NCBI GenBank assembly: GCA_007844125.1
Contig: CM017561.1
Coordinates: forward strand, 59,547,715 to 59,611,714
DNA: 64,000 nt
DNA from: Sinonovacula constricta
Lineage: Eukaryota; Mollusca; Bivalvia; Cardiida; Solecurtidae
Direction: 5' to 3'
Shown here piece after piece: positions 35,385-47,600 of the stretch (position 1 is its first letter; every line of letters starts with the position of its first letter). The notes under the pieces are model-generated. The model searched no databases, was not told the DNA's origin, and saw only the letters and a program-made list of their open reading frames with translations. Both the position numbers and the translations under genes were made by a program.

Positions 35385-35695
35385 TTATGTTTATGTTTAT
35401 TGGGTTTATCATCCCCAAACAGTATTTCAGATTTCTGTAGACGGTGTCCACTTGAAGCAGATATAGTGCTGCCTTCATTGTGTATAGCATGCCATCTACA
35501 CCTGGCATGATACCACACCCAGTCACATTATCCTTACAACGGGCCAACCAGCCGTGGAACTACCTTTGTGTTTGCTTTACCACTACTATTTTATCAACTT
35601 TAGTATGTCGCGGCCTGGGATCGATCCTGGGGCCTTCCGTATCTGGAGCCCTATCGATTGCACTACCAGGTGCGGTCTGCAATATGACTTTTAAG
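35385..35695 (-). mobile_element. tRNA-derived SINE, family S2, near full length
   Basis: Read on the minus strand, the head has an A-box-like TGGTAGTGCAATCGATAGGGC shifted from consensus and a B box GGATCGATCCC. A conserved body follows, and the 3' end is CGATAAACCCAATAAACA-like with an (AAAC)-type tail (left end on the plus strand). The same body recurs at 25985-26245, 41477-41667 and, shortened, at 16755-16835. A possible short AATATG duplication at both ends is too weak to rely on. Confidence 0.75.
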
Positions 35696-36194
35696 TCAGC
35701 CATTAGAGGTTACACCAAGAACACTGTGTCTACGCATGAACCCATTTAGGCAGAAATAATGGTAACACAGATAACTGCTTTAAGAGTGAACAAAGAAAAA
35801 TTATATAACCTATGTAGAAATAAAATAAATAAACATGAATAAGTCAGTCATCAATATATCTGCTTCACATCAGAAAAAAAGCAATAGAAAAAAAGACCTG
35901 TACTTGACATGCAGCTTAAATTATTCCTTGACAATCTTTTCAACAAGTTCAAATAAATAGTATCAGATGCTGTATTGTTAGCAAAACTTATCACAGGGAG
36001 CCTTTCATTTAAACATTATTATACAATTTTATCGCCAAGCAAGAGATGAACATGGCGACATCTAATGGGAGATATAAGTACAGATCCATGGCATTGTACT
36101 GACTGAACTTGTTGCATTTATAGAGAATCAAGCAATGTCAGTATTGAAACTGTGTGAGAGTTGAAACCACAACCAAGCACATGCTGGTACCTAT

Positions 36195-36253
36195 CGGACG
36201 AAATTATCTTCCATTTTTAGCAGGCAGGCAAGCTTTCCACCAGCATTGTCACA
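36195..36253 (-). pseudogene. Possible C-type-lectin-like scrap (unit 2)
   Basis: Counterpart of 4095-4148, reading CDNAGGKLACLLKMEDNFV, here with a cysteine at the expected place of the C-x-x-A-G-G-x-L-A pattern. Upstream on the same strand, in another frame, lies the 75-codon open stretch of 36259-36483. The two could be remnants of one gene. Similarity to the lectin fold is a pattern judgement only. Confidence 0.3.
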
Positions 36254-36258
36254 CTAAT

Positions 36259-36483
36259 CTAATGAGTTTCCTTGCCTTGAGCACAGATTGACAAACTATC
36301 AGTAGATGCTTTTGTGTTAAATGGTACTGTGCTGGTTATGTTAAAACTATCAGGATGTTGCTCATTTGCAGGAACGTTGTTCTGTCCATACATAAAGAAC
36401 CAGCTCTTCCATGTTTTGACAAGTAAAATGGTCGTAGCTTGGAACACCGGAACAATTTTCTCGAGATGACAGCAACAAATCAC
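36259..36483 (-). pseudogene. 75-codon open stretch, inverted relative to unit 1
   Basis: The minus strand encodes a frame whose C-terminal half reads EQHPDSFNITSTVPFNTK then ASTDSLSICAQGK before a stop. The same protein string with few changes (EHPDSLNITSTAPFNTK...CAQGK) is on the plus strand at 3869-3967 of unit 1, also ending at a stop. Differences between the copies largely preserve the frame, a weak sign of a coding past. No known domain is recognised. Confidence 0.35.
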
Positions 36484-36522
36484 AATTGTTCAATTTCTTA
36501 GCTGACCACATAGGTATGTATA

Positions 36523-36560
36523 TATATTCATTTATTTATTTATTTATAGGTATATATATT
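36523..36560. repeat. (ATTT)n microsatellite
   Basis: TTCATTTATTTATTTATTTA after a short TA tract. Confidence 0.88.
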
Positions 36561-37084
36561 TGAGATGCTGATAATTGGTGGTAATGGACACAAATATATA
36601 GTTTTTTACCAAGGGTTATTATACTAGAACATGTGTAGATATTTTAAAGTCATACTATCATCGTTTAGCTTTATCCATGTTAAGTTTCTGCTGAAGACCA
36701 GTTAAGCTTTCTAAACATTGCACAACAACAAATGTAAAAATATTTAATTCTTATTATGATTTATTTTTCGCAAAAAAATACATTGTAACCATGGTAACAT
36801 TTCTTTTATTTTGTTTTATCAATTTTTGTCAGGAGTTTCAAATTTAATACTAGTAATCCTATTTTTTAAAATTTCATTCCAGGGCTAATTTTATAAATAC
36901 ATTAGAATTGATTGATTGCATATATGTGTCCATAAATAAAACGATAATCGGCATTTTTTGAAAAAAGCTGCGATGGGGAATATATTGGATTTTCAGCCGA
37001 GGTCTAATTCTGTTTATAGAAATATTATTCATACAACATTTGTGTCATGTTGGGACTTTTCTAACTAAAAGCTTGATTTTTGCA

Positions 37085-37620
37085 AAGTGCAATACAAGGA
37101 GGGATTCCCAGGTTGTGACTATCTGCAATTCATTTTCTAATAATGTTTGTCAAGATGTAAGGAACGTTATTGAGACCCTTAATATTGTTTACACTATATA
37201 AAATATTTCCATAAAATGCACGATGGATTATGTTTTGCTGTATAAGTGTTTGTTTGTTTATTGTGTTTATCGTTCCACTCTGCATAAGTTTATTCATACT
37301 GTTATTATATTTTGAAGCAATAAAATCATTTCGGTAAAAGAATTTCCTCAATTTGCGAAATTTAAAGCCTCGCTGTAACAATTTTGTAGTGATAAACGGA
37401 TTAACAGCATTTAAATCGTCTACTTTAATACAAACTCGTGCAAACCTTGTAAGTTGGAATATGTAAATATCATTGAAGCGGTTACAGGTAGGTCTGCATA
37501 AAAGTATAGATAATTCGCTATACTGGACTTGAAAATTTGTGTATTTATGTATTTACCAATAAAGTATATAGCAGTTAATAGTTTGTCTTAAAACATATTT
37601 TATCGATGTTTCAGAATATA
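37085..37620 (-). pseudogene. Reverse transcriptase C-terminal fragment (unit 2)
   Basis: Counterpart of 4237-4805. Here the stretch LLQRGFKFRKLRKFFYRND is unbroken, so this copy keeps sequence that unit 1 deleted. A 42 bp in-frame insertion (a 32 bp SINE-tail-like piece plus a 10 bp target duplication) interrupts it at 37248-37289. The ADGYN segment and the conserved end are lost near 37130. Confidence 0.72.
37238..37289 (-). mobile_element. Very short SINE-tail insertion with 10-bp target duplication
   Basis: Unit 2 has CTGTATAAGT (37238-37247), then 32 bp that match the S2 3' end, then CTGCATAAGT (37280-37289). Unit 1 has a single CTGCATAAGT. This looks like an extremely 5'-truncated insertion of the S2 tail. 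The net gain is 42 bp, so the reverse-transcriptase remnant is not shifted in frame. Confidence 0.7.
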
Positions 37621-38579
37621 TGCTCAGCTGTTTTGCCTTGGGCCATAATGTCAACACAATGATTTGTATTTTTATCAGCAGGACACTCGTAGAATATAAC
37701 ATTTGCAACAGTAATTATCCCGCACAATGCATGTCCCATTATAATATTCATTACTGTTAGATATTTGACAGAATATTACATTTTGTTTATGTTTCTGGTT
37801 CTATTTCATTGGAAGTATATTCGATTGGTTGTTAGACCATTGATTGCGAACTGAAAATAGTCCGGAAATTTATTTGATGCGCATACCTTTGTCGAGGGCA
37901 ATTTCAAAATTTTAAATATGTTCTTATACTCTACAACCGAGTTAAAAGACTACGAAACTAAAACTGTCAATTAAATAAAACTTTACTAGTGAAAATAGTT
38001 AAAGTGCAGGATCCAATTATGAATAACATTTTCATAGAATATATCTAGTTTTCATAGCCGGAATCCTAATATAAATAAATTGTATGCTGTCCTCTTAATG
38101 ACACTACAATTATCGTCAGGTGTAGTAGGTTAAGGTGTTATCAAGTGTAATAGGTTAAATACAAATATATTTATCGGTCTTGAACGGTTTTCGGTGCTAC
38201 TTTCAGCTGATTTGCAACGATGAGAAAATCAATGGGTTCGGAAAGGTCCGCCAATTCCAATCAAACAGATGTTTTAACGTAAATTCTGGAACGCTGCAGC
38301 TGTAAAGCATGTTATATACAAGTACGTATTTAGCATTATTAGTTTTTATTATTGATACTATGTATTAATTATAAAGATTTGTAAAGATTTTACTACACAC
38401 GATAATTGTCTAAACTGATAGAAATATTAAAACTTTTTGATAACTATTTAGTTTTTAAGTATATAGGTATCTCTTAGGTGACATCATTACTTAAGATTTG
38501 TACATTTTTGTTCACGATGTTAAGGATTGACAGTTCTTGGAAATTTATAAATGAAATAGAACAGGGTTTTTTCATCGAT

Positions 38580-38790
38580 TGCAGTCAAGAACCCCCGCCC
38601 ACCCCAGGAAGAGCGAGATTTGAACCGTTTAAAACCGGTTTAAGCACCCTAGTCGGTTCGTATCATCCAAAGCAGACAGTGTTGGGATTGCTTTATTGTT
38701 AAATGACTCATCACGGATTTGGCTTACATATTAATAGCGTCGTCCTGTGCCTTTTCAAATGTTGGTATATGTTGCAATGCTCATAGGGCT
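38580..38790 (+). repeat. Dispersed repeat DR1, variant arm (unit 2, second site)
   Basis: Counterpart of 6205-6450 with AAAACCGGTTTAAGCACCCTAG and AAATGACTCATCACGGATTTG. Confidence 0.66.
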
Positions 38791-40309
38791 TAGTCATATA
38801 TTCTTATTCTACTTAATTGAAAACATGTCTTATCATGAGTTAAAAGTTGTAGTGTCCCAAGTGTCAAGAGATTCTGTCTTAACGTGTTTTGTGTTTTGCA
38901 TGAGTGGTGCTAGAAAATACGTTAAGTGAGCTATTTAAGAAAGGTTTATACTTTGAAATCGCGGAATGCAACACATCAATGCTATTATGACCAAGCTATG
39001 CTTTAGAAATACCCTAGGGAGACTTACATACCTTATTGTTTTTAAAAGTAGAGACATCTGATTTTCGTACAGTGCAAAGTTGTGCTGCACGCCGAAGCCA
39101 GTATAAACATTCATTGAAAAGTGATCACACAGTTATCATGCAATGTTTGCTTAGCAATTTTCTTCAAATACACCCAAAGAAAACTAACAATGGAATTACG
39201 TTTGGATTGACTAGAATCAACTTACATCCTTCATACGGCGTCCTGTAAACATTATTCAAACGTCAGAATTTCTCATTTCTCTGATCTAATTTAACATATC
39301 TGGTCCGGAAAAGCGATACAAAGCACAACGAAAATGGTTTCACCTAGAAACATAAATGATAAGTTGGATATATGATTAATACCGAATAATAAAAACTGTA
39401 TATGACATTTGATTTTATTGTATTGGCAAAAGCATTGCATTCATAACAATGAGCATCTATATTTTTATTCTGCTTTATGTTTTGTTATTGTGATTATTAT
39501 TATTTGCTCAAACTTAGTTTCCATTAGGCATTTATAATCAAATTAACTCATTATGCAGTCTTGCTCAAAGACAACCTAGTGCATGCTTCGTTTAACATTA
39601 GTAACAAAAATTTGAGAAAAGAATCTCTGGCAACATTTAATTGTTCTACGTCAGTTTTGTCCTTTCGTATAAAGCTAGTGAATCTTAGGCAAATCCATAA
39701 CTTGGTTGCATAATGGAGAATAGTTTATATGCGTGTTGTTATTTGTGAAACATATTGTTATTTTCTGCCCATTAAACGCATTCCTTTAGGGTCACGTGTG
39801 ACCTCAATTGCTTGTTGAGTACACAATCGCCCAGTCTTGCAGATGACGCGGTATTTATTGTTTTAATACCTTATAGAGATTAACAATATGGTTCAAATAG
39901 ATTTAGAATAACCGGGTAATAGATGTAGAGATAAGAGAAAAGTAAGGATTACTGAACAATAACTTTAAAGGTAATGTAAAAGTGGTAAACATGTAATAGA
40001 GTATATGCAAAATTATGAGACTCCACTCGCTGAACCACCTTTGCTTCGAAACTTTTATTTCATAAATAACAAACAGTTCAGAACGCTGCAAGACCAACAT
40101 GTTTTAAAACATCGGATTTATTTTAAAGGTATCGATTGTCTGCAACGTTCGACGCAACGTTGTTTTGAGCCTTATTATGTCAGCTTAGACAGGTCTTCGT
40201 TTTTCACGTCAAAACTGTTAGTCTATAATATTATCATATTGGCCTGAATGGACCGGCCAGAGTTACTCTTTCTTTGGCCCTTCTTTAATCGAGATTTATT
40301 TTTGCACGA

Positions 40310-40640
40310 CTGCCTAATCGCCTATCACTACTGACCCGTCTGAATCTCTGATGCATCTAGTCTGACGTTTTACCTTTCTATGCGTCACCTCCAGAACTTG
40401 CTCGTGCATGACTTGCACATCCTTCTTCTCAAGCTCCTCAATTTCAACACAGCATATAGACAGGTACTGCTCTTTTGCGTGTTTACACATTGTTCGGATC
40501 TGCCGGTCTGCCTCATGATATTTCTCTGGATCATTCTTCAACAACCTCCATACTTCCTCCTTTAAGTATTTCTTGCGTCATCCATTTCTTCTTTGCATCG
40601 CGGCGTGTCTTAAGGAAGGTCCAATCACATCTCGCCGTGT
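40310..40640 (-). pseudogene. LINE ORF2 fragment, endonuclease-RT linker (unit 2)
   Basis: Counterpart of 7722-8100. A 76-codon open stretch (40314-40544) covers LLKN-type sequence beginning MLKNDPEKYHEADRQIRT and running to RDSDGSVVIGD. Both stops that break the middle of the unit 1 copy are absent here. A ~40 bp deletion removes the KEWLPRTRR segment at the upstream side, and a short deletion changes the ILDEMEV segment. The fragment is non-functional alone. Confidence 0.72.
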
Positions 40641-41476
40641 TTTTATTCTCTTTATTCTCTTTATTCTTTGCATACTGCTCTTTCACGCACTGTGAAAAAC
40701 CTTTTCTCGTGTCTTTATCAGCCTGAAGCAGTCTGGTTTGCCTTTATGCTACTTTGTAAGCCCAATCTATGAATAAGTGCAATCGGTGTGCGTGACACTA
40801 CAGTTGTCTTTAACGTGCAGTGTATTGAACAGCAAAGAACTTTTAACCGCCTTGAACGAATTAAGGTTTAATCATGCAAACATAAATGTGTACAAATCTA
40901 CGTCTTAAAAATCCTGCGAGGTCTCTAAATATTTATTATTTCTGTCAGAACAAATTAGATATTCTTTTATTGAAAAGAATACAAAAAATTGACTGTTCTT
41001 ATATATACACATTTAAAGCGGTCCTATGCGAATATATTTTCAAATGTGGCCTAGTTTACATGTTTTAGGTATGTTTAAATAAATGCAAATGTCACAAAAG
41101 TATTGACAAAAAAAAAAGAAAGAAAAATGAAGAAAGCCGAAGAGATATCGACTCAAAAAGCTGGGCTTTGGTTTAACATCATCAATACCGAAAGTAATCT
41201 TATCAATTCATTTTGGTACTACAGAATTTTATGATATGATTAACTTTCTGCAATTTTATTGTGTTTTTTTTATCCAATTTTCAATATTCTAGAAAAAAAA
41301 GTTTGAATGTTTTATAGTGCAATATTCTAATTAACAAATAAGTACCATATTACATTAATATTATCGTATATATAGACGAGATTGATCAGGTGTATTGTGT
41401 CTGCTAGGGAAATCCGGATTGAATTATCTTAAAGATGAATACAACTGAATGTCAGTGTTAACTGGAGATGATGTTG

Positions 41477-41667
41477 GTTGTTTGTTTATTGGGTTTATCG
41501 TCCCACCAACATTATTTCAGTTATCTGGAGACGGTGTCCACTTAGAGCAGATGTAGTGCTGCCTTCACTGTGTATAGCATGCCGTGAACTACCCTTATAT
41601 TTGCATGAGCGTTAGCAAGGGAGCTATACCCCTACCATTTTTAACGACTTTGGTATGTCGCGGCCCG
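41477..41667 (-). mobile_element. SINE family S2 copy flanked by a 60-bp direct repeat
   Basis: Starts at its 3' tail (TTGTTTGTTTATTGGGTTTATCG on the plus strand) and runs to the CGCGGCCCGG just before the tRNA head, which is missing. It is absent from unit 1 at the matching place (near 9050). The host sequence at 41416-41476 is repeated at 41668-41728 with several differences. Confidence 0.75.
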
Positions 41668-41897
41668 GGATTGAATTATCTTAAAGATGAACACAAATGA
41701 ATGTTAGTGTTCACTGGAGATGTTGTTGTTTTGCAATCAGTGGTCTTGTTTTTTGACGTATTCAAATATTTTAAGAGCTCTTAAAGTTATAAAAATACAC
41801 AATGCTCTCATTTTTAATTACGAGATTATTTCTTACCAAAAGCGCATGTAAGCTTTGGCAAGCTTTCAGCTTTATTAAGCTCAGTATTGTCAGGCGC

Positions 41898-41921
41898 TGT
41901 TTTTTTTTTTTTTTTTTTGTC
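41898..41921. repeat. Poly-T tract
   Basis: About 20 consecutive T in unit 2; unit 1 has only a short T run at the matching site (9205). Confidence 0.9.
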
Positions 41922-42086
41922 AATTGCACCGGAAATAACGATTGTTGTATGTTGTAAACGAGTATAAACATAAATTTTGAATTTGAAACGAAAAAAATTG
42001 TTTGGCATTTCGTCCTGGGTAAAGCATAATTTTATTATAAATTATTATTAATTCAATTATAAAATGTTAAATTCACAATTAATTAC

Positions 42087-42137
42087 CTTTTCCATACTGC
42101 GGAAGACTTCTGCAATCAGTTCTGCAGCATTGTTTTC
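42087..42137 (-). CDS. Candidate 51-nt coding exon B, unknown protein
   Basis: On the minus strand a pyrimidine-rich TTGTTTTAG acceptor precedes 51 nt that read ENNAAELIAEVFRSMEK without a stop, followed by a donor GTAATT. Both ends are phase 0, so it can be joined in frame to the candidate exon at 44834-45040 across a 2,696 bp intron. Base composition is richer in GC than its flanks. No further exon is recognisable downstream within the window, so if real this is a transplanted or truncated gene piece. The motif is an amphipathic helix-like stretch with no family that I recognise. Confidence 0.38.
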
Positions 42138-44833
42138 CTAAAACAAGATTTGAATTGACAATGGTATTATATTATGATGTATGTAATTATAATACATTAA
42201 TTAAAAATATTTTATTTATTAATGTTGAAACTCGTACAGTTATCTCATTGCCCCTGTTATTTATTCCTTTTTTTTGTTTTCTGGTATTTTAAATAAGGTT
42301 ATTAATTGAATTTGTATCTGATAAATTGTCTGACGGATTCATGGACGCGTAGTAGACACATTAATCCTCCACACAATAACAAACTTGACAAATGAACATT
42401 CTCAGGCATAAATCCTTTTAGCAGAATGATGCTTTCTTTTAAAAATATAAAAATACAACATTTAAAAACGAATAACACCGATCAACTAAACGCGGCTCTG
42501 ATTGCTGATTGATGTTCTTAGTTTTCTATCAAATATCAAAATTACGAAGCCTCCTATTTCGTATTGCTGATTTCAGCATTTCCTTGTTGCTATTGAGAAT
42601 AGACGAAAAGTCGCCAACAAGGCGTCGGCGTTAATGTTTAATTTGATAGCTAAATTTAATATATTCACATCCTATCCAATCTCACATTATCACCATTTGT
42701 TGCGGTGAACTAGAAATCTAGGATACTATCAATTAATATTCTTAAGGTCTAATATTATCAAGACTGGAAGCAAAGTCCTAAACGTTAAATTGACTTTAAG
42801 GATTTGACAAATAAATTAGAAAAAGCAAAAATAATTTTCTCAGACTACCAGAGGGATAAATATGGACAAGACATTTTTCAGCAAATCATTTTTTCTGAAA
42901 AGACGACAAGATTGTGGGAAACAAGCTACTAATTTATACTGTTTAACTTAAATTTCAACAAAACACGAACAAAAGTAACAAGATAAAATGTCTATCTTTT
43001 TATTAAACAAATTTAAACTTGTGAAATGGTCAAATACGAAACAAAACAAGCGAAAATATGCTGTACCTCAGTTTAAGTATTTATATTTAGCGGATAACTG
43101 ACTGACTAATAAAAAAGGATGAACAATCAATTTAAATGGCTTACGATCTGTAATGTCCAATTTTAATTTTTACGACTATAGTTAGTTAAAGATACTATTT
43201 TTATGCAGGTAATTGTGTAGGACTAGTCGTTATTACAACCGTCTAAACGGATATAATTCCGTCACATGTACAGAATCTATGTTAACTGTTATTTCGTCAT
43301 AACATATTTAAATGGTAAAACGACTATAAAATATGTTCATGGTGATCTATAATTACATGTGCGAGTGACGTGTTGTTTTTTTACAAATGAGGCAGTATCA
43401 AGTTCATAAAAACAATTAGTCAATGTCATGTAAAATATTATTCATCATTTCTGGATGGTATTACCACAATCAAAACGAGAAAAACCCTATAATTATGTCA
43501 ACATGACGTCTCATTAACTGTTAAGTGTCTGGGAACGGCACCTTTAGGATCTGGTATTCATTATGTTAGACAGCCATGAGATTGAACAAGAATTTTACTT
43601 ATGTTTGTTTCGAAAATAAGCCGAAATACCATAACGAATGCATTTTTTCCCTTTCTCTTTGGTAACTAAATGTGTGTACTTATTCATAATTACAAATACT
43701 GATGTCTTGGTTTGTATTTACATGTTCTTTACCGCCTGTGAGATGCATTATTATTTGATTAAGCATTACAATTTAAAGATATGACAACAAGGATGTAAGT
43801 CATGTTATCTAGTTTTAAGTAAACAATATTTCCAGAAGGCGTTACATAGCAAGTATTACCGCGTCTATAATAATAATAAAGTGAGATGTTCCAATCAGAG
43901 CATACTTTCTAGTTTAATAGCTTAATTTCCGCCATAAATAGGTATCAAACCCGTACACACAAACATATACGCACAGATGCATATTTTATTTATGCTGTTG
44001 GAGTTAATCTTTTCACCTCTTCAATCGTTGTGCTGATGGCATAAAATCATCTGATCTTTTTCACAAGTTTATTTATATCTCGTCCTGAACGTTTGCCTTG
44101 AACCTTTCTCTAATTCACTTTTATTAAGTCGTTATTGATTTGCTTGTTAAGGTTCGTGTCTTAGGTTAATTTCATTACAAAAAGATTCCCACAAAACTTG
44201 AAGTTTAATAAGGATTACTCGACCATTGTTCTCGCCGAACATACTGTCATCGTGAAAGTCCTTGTCAGACTTATAAGTATACGTATGTTTTCGTAACCTT
44301 GTTCCAGTTTATGACACAAACCCCTATCTATCTAAAGAATATTGTTACAAACTTGTTTGCATCTGCATTTTTATGCAACATACCCACATCTTGCTAACTA
44401 AACAGATGATTTAGATTTACAGTGGTAATAACTATGTCATTACGATGACTGCATTGAAAGTACAAGTTTAACACAAAAGTATTCTTATCTAAATGTAAAA
44501 GCGTTAGCGAAAGTAATAATTTGTTTTATAAGAATTTTGAATTTTTTAAATATGAATGCAGATATGAAGAATCACGGTTACATTATAAACATATATAATT
44601 CATAAAATAGTGTTTATCTGAACGAGACGCGCATATTGCTATGCAGTTATTTGTAGAATAAAAGAATAAAAAAAGGTCAGAATATAACTGAAATGTGTTA
44701 AGCAAAGGCATTTATGAAACATGTAAATTGTTAAAATTGTGTTCTTTTCGTAGGGTTTGATCACTGCAGAAACCAATAAGGCAAAGTGATTTGTTGTAAA
44801 TATAAGAGACTATCAAAGAAACAAAGAACTTAC
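42138..44833 (-). other. Putative 2.7 kb intron between the two exon-like segments
   Basis: AT-rich; no repeats, further exons or recognisable elements seen. It begins with the donor GTAAGT and ends with TTGTTTTAG on the minus strand. Confidence 0.4.
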
Positions 44834-45040
44834 GATGTTCAGTAGGCTCACTTTTACTAATCCTGTGGACTGTTTTCGTATTGTGGCTCGCTTCTCCGCC
44901 TCATTTTCTCTCCATTCTTCAGTCGACGTTTTATCTCTTTCTGTTATGTTTTCTTCCCATTCGGTGTTCTCTTTTTCTTTTAAAGAAATAAAATTGCAAA
45001 CTAGATTCTGGTTTCGTTTTGCAATGCCGTCGGAACTCAT
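44834..45040 (-). CDS. Candidate coding exon A, unknown protein
   Basis: On the minus strand an ATG at 45040 opens 69 codons, beginning MSSDGIAKRNQNLV, rich in Glu/Lys/Thr, and ending VSLLNI directly before a consensus donor GTAAGT (44828-44833). The frame would stop seven codons past the donor, which is consistent with splicing. It ends in phase 0 and pairs with the phase-0 exon-like segment at 42087-42137. The ATG context is weak, and an AG just upstream could instead make this an internal exon. The exon sits in the ~3.2 kb block that only unit 2 has. I do not recognise the protein; a hydrophilic, perhaps coiled-coil, N-terminus is all that can be said. Confidence 0.42.
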
Positions 45041-45244
45041 TAACTAAATTATGGCCATTATTTGATCATTATATGCATGCTTCATTACAGAAACAGCATT
45101 ATGATAAAAATGTTCTCAGGCAGCCTTTTCGAGACGTGATAATTGCTACAAGGAGCAGCAAGACGGTCAAACATCACATCATACATGTAGTACACGGTTT
45201 TATTATATTTATACAGAATACTATTTATAAATAATTCAAATAAG

Positions 45245-46600
45245 CAATTATTTGGTCAATTTGGTTAATTAACTATGACAGTTGTTTCAACCTAAAAGGC
45301 ATGTTATCAGATATAAATGAGTCTTGGTAAAAGATAAATAAGAACTAGGTCAATCTTGGAAAACTTGTGATCTGTTTTCGCATATATTTTCTTAAGCGGT
45401 ATGTATGTATGTACATCTCTAGAGGTCATGTTCACTTATTGTGACTGTCTTTAAATATGCATACTAAATACTAATACACGTTTAGAACGAGTTACAATCT
45501 GCACATTCAAAACCAAGGTATGCAAGCCATAACATAACATGCAGGACAAACGTTACCATATTGACATGACAACTTCTAGACGATTCATCATTAGATAAGG
45601 GTTTCAATAATGATCTGCTTCTTTAGAACACAATGTAGCGATTTTAAGCATACGTTACTTCCAACTTTAAAATGATTTTGTTTAAACCTGAAAACGTATG
45701 GCATTCACCCTTCACATGTTGGAATATATGTATAATACTATGTACTATCAATTTAAGAAAATCATCATAACAGAAGAATAATATAGATATTGACCGTCAG
45801 CCCTTTTTATTTCAACATGATTTTGAATCGTATACCTATACGACTAGAAACAATGCTTCCACTAAAATGCTTCAACATTTCTAACGAATCTACTAAACTG
45901 GACATCAAGATGATTTGAAAATGAGAAGACCAATATGTACTAAAACTAGTATATCTACTCCCACTTATGTTGATGGAAAATATATTTACACTTCCTTTTG
46001 ATCGATGCCCCATTAATACCCGTAGGTCTTCCCTTCTGCGCAGGGCTAGGGCTATTTTTGTATAAGCTAAGTTTTGCCTTTAATGATTTTGAACATTTAC
46101 ATTCTACATTCGTCTGATGTTAACTTTATAGCTATAATGCCTAATGTGTGTGCTACTTAACACATGCTATATAATGTAGTATAAACTGTTTAGATTTTAA
46201 AAAGATGGTTTGTTATTTGTGACAGTGGTGTCAAAGAAAAGCTAAAGTTGATAGTCCTTTGGCATTTATAATTGCACAGTTATAGTTTTAAATATGTTAA
46301 ATCTACCAAAATATTTATGGATAAAACACATCATTACTTTCTTTGTGATGTATCATTAAAACATTGTATCATTTCTTTTCATAGATGCTCATATTACATA
46401 CATGTTATCGGACCTTATTATTATTAAAAGGATTTGCAACATCGTTTCAAAATAGTTGAAAGAATAAAAACAAACCTGTGCTTTTATACGAATTATAAAA
46501 ATGATAAAATAAATATGATTTTATTATTATTCTATGCTCAGTCTTACTAGGGTGTATACTAGCATTGTTAAGAGAAAGTATTAACCCAAATCAAACATTC
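45245..46600. other. No gene seen (unit 2)
   Basis: Homologous to unit 1 9440-10800. Nothing beyond the shared, non-constrained minus frame at 45807-46013. Confidence 0.55.
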
Positions 46601-46770
<170 letters not shown>

Positions 46771-47429
46771 TTTACTATATGTTTCTTTTCATCACTCTAT
46801 ATATACACTGAATATATACTGTATATATGTGCACCCAGTGGTACACATTTTCCTAACATAAAACACTTTAAAAGATTTATAATACTGATATCCAAGTCAA
46901 ATTTAACAAGACTATGAACTTTTGAAGCTAGGAAAGTGTTTTTCTGTCGTTTACAATGAACTTGTTAAATCAAACAATTCATGGCTAAGAATAGAAGTTC
47001 ATAAATACCCATTTTTCAGTAGCAAACCCTCATTATATCTCTGATAATTCAATGGCTCAGACAAAATGTTAATTGTTTCATTTTATGAAACGAAATATAA
47101 ATGTCAATTATTTCTTTGAGCAATCAAATTAATAACAATTTAGTATAAATTACTGTGTTTCCAGCAGAATTGCTCAAGCAACGAAGTTGTTCAGGTACAA
47201 TGTGTCTGCTCGGGCTATTCCGACTGAATAATTTAAAAGTATGTGATTACCAATATTAATTTAACGCATGCGGTTTCTATGGAAACAGTATAGTTGTAAC
47301 GATCACAACAACAGCATGTTTACCACAACATCGCAACAATGATTCCATTTACTCTCACGTTTACGCAGATCTGCTTAATAATCACAGAAACGTCGGCGTT
47401 TTATATATCTTTTTGAAGGAAGCCATTAA

Positions 47430-47600
47430 AAGAGGCTCGGGGCCGGTATACTGACCATGACCATGGCAACCAGTCATTGGACTGATAACTGAAGAAAATG
47501 CTCGAAACCATGATCTGCACCGAGTCTGATTCGAACCCTGGCGGACTGCGTAAGAACTCAATACTTTAACTTCTTAATGTAAAGACTCCACTCACTCACG
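47430..47600 (-). mobile_element. tRNA-derived SINE-like element (unit 2)
   Basis: Counterpart of 12255-12445 with the same B box and body and scattered substitutions. Confidence 0.5.

Larger units (their letters stand above)
33111..36085. other. 3.0 kb block present only in unit 2
   Basis: Unit 1 and unit 2 match up to 3843/33110 and resume at CCATGGCA (about 3985/36086). The block holds AT-rich DNA without features to ~33930, DR1 pieces, a CT microsatellite, a full-length SINE and an S2 SINE. It is an accretion site for insertions. Confidence 0.8.
41993..45178. other. 3.2 kb block present only in unit 2
   Basis: Unit 1 runs continuously from the match to 41990 (near 9280) to the match to 45181 (9290), while unit 2 has about 3.2 kb between. 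The block contains the two exon-like segments on the minus strand and otherwise AT-rich DNA without visible repeats, terminal inverted repeats or clear target duplication. It is either a gene fragment inserted into unit 2 or ancestral DNA deleted from unit 1; the sequence does not settle which. Confidence 0.8.

Noticed and set aside
35480..35749. 89-codon plus ORF with GLGSILGPSV
   Set aside because: Antisense read-through of the S2 SINE, including its tRNA-like head.
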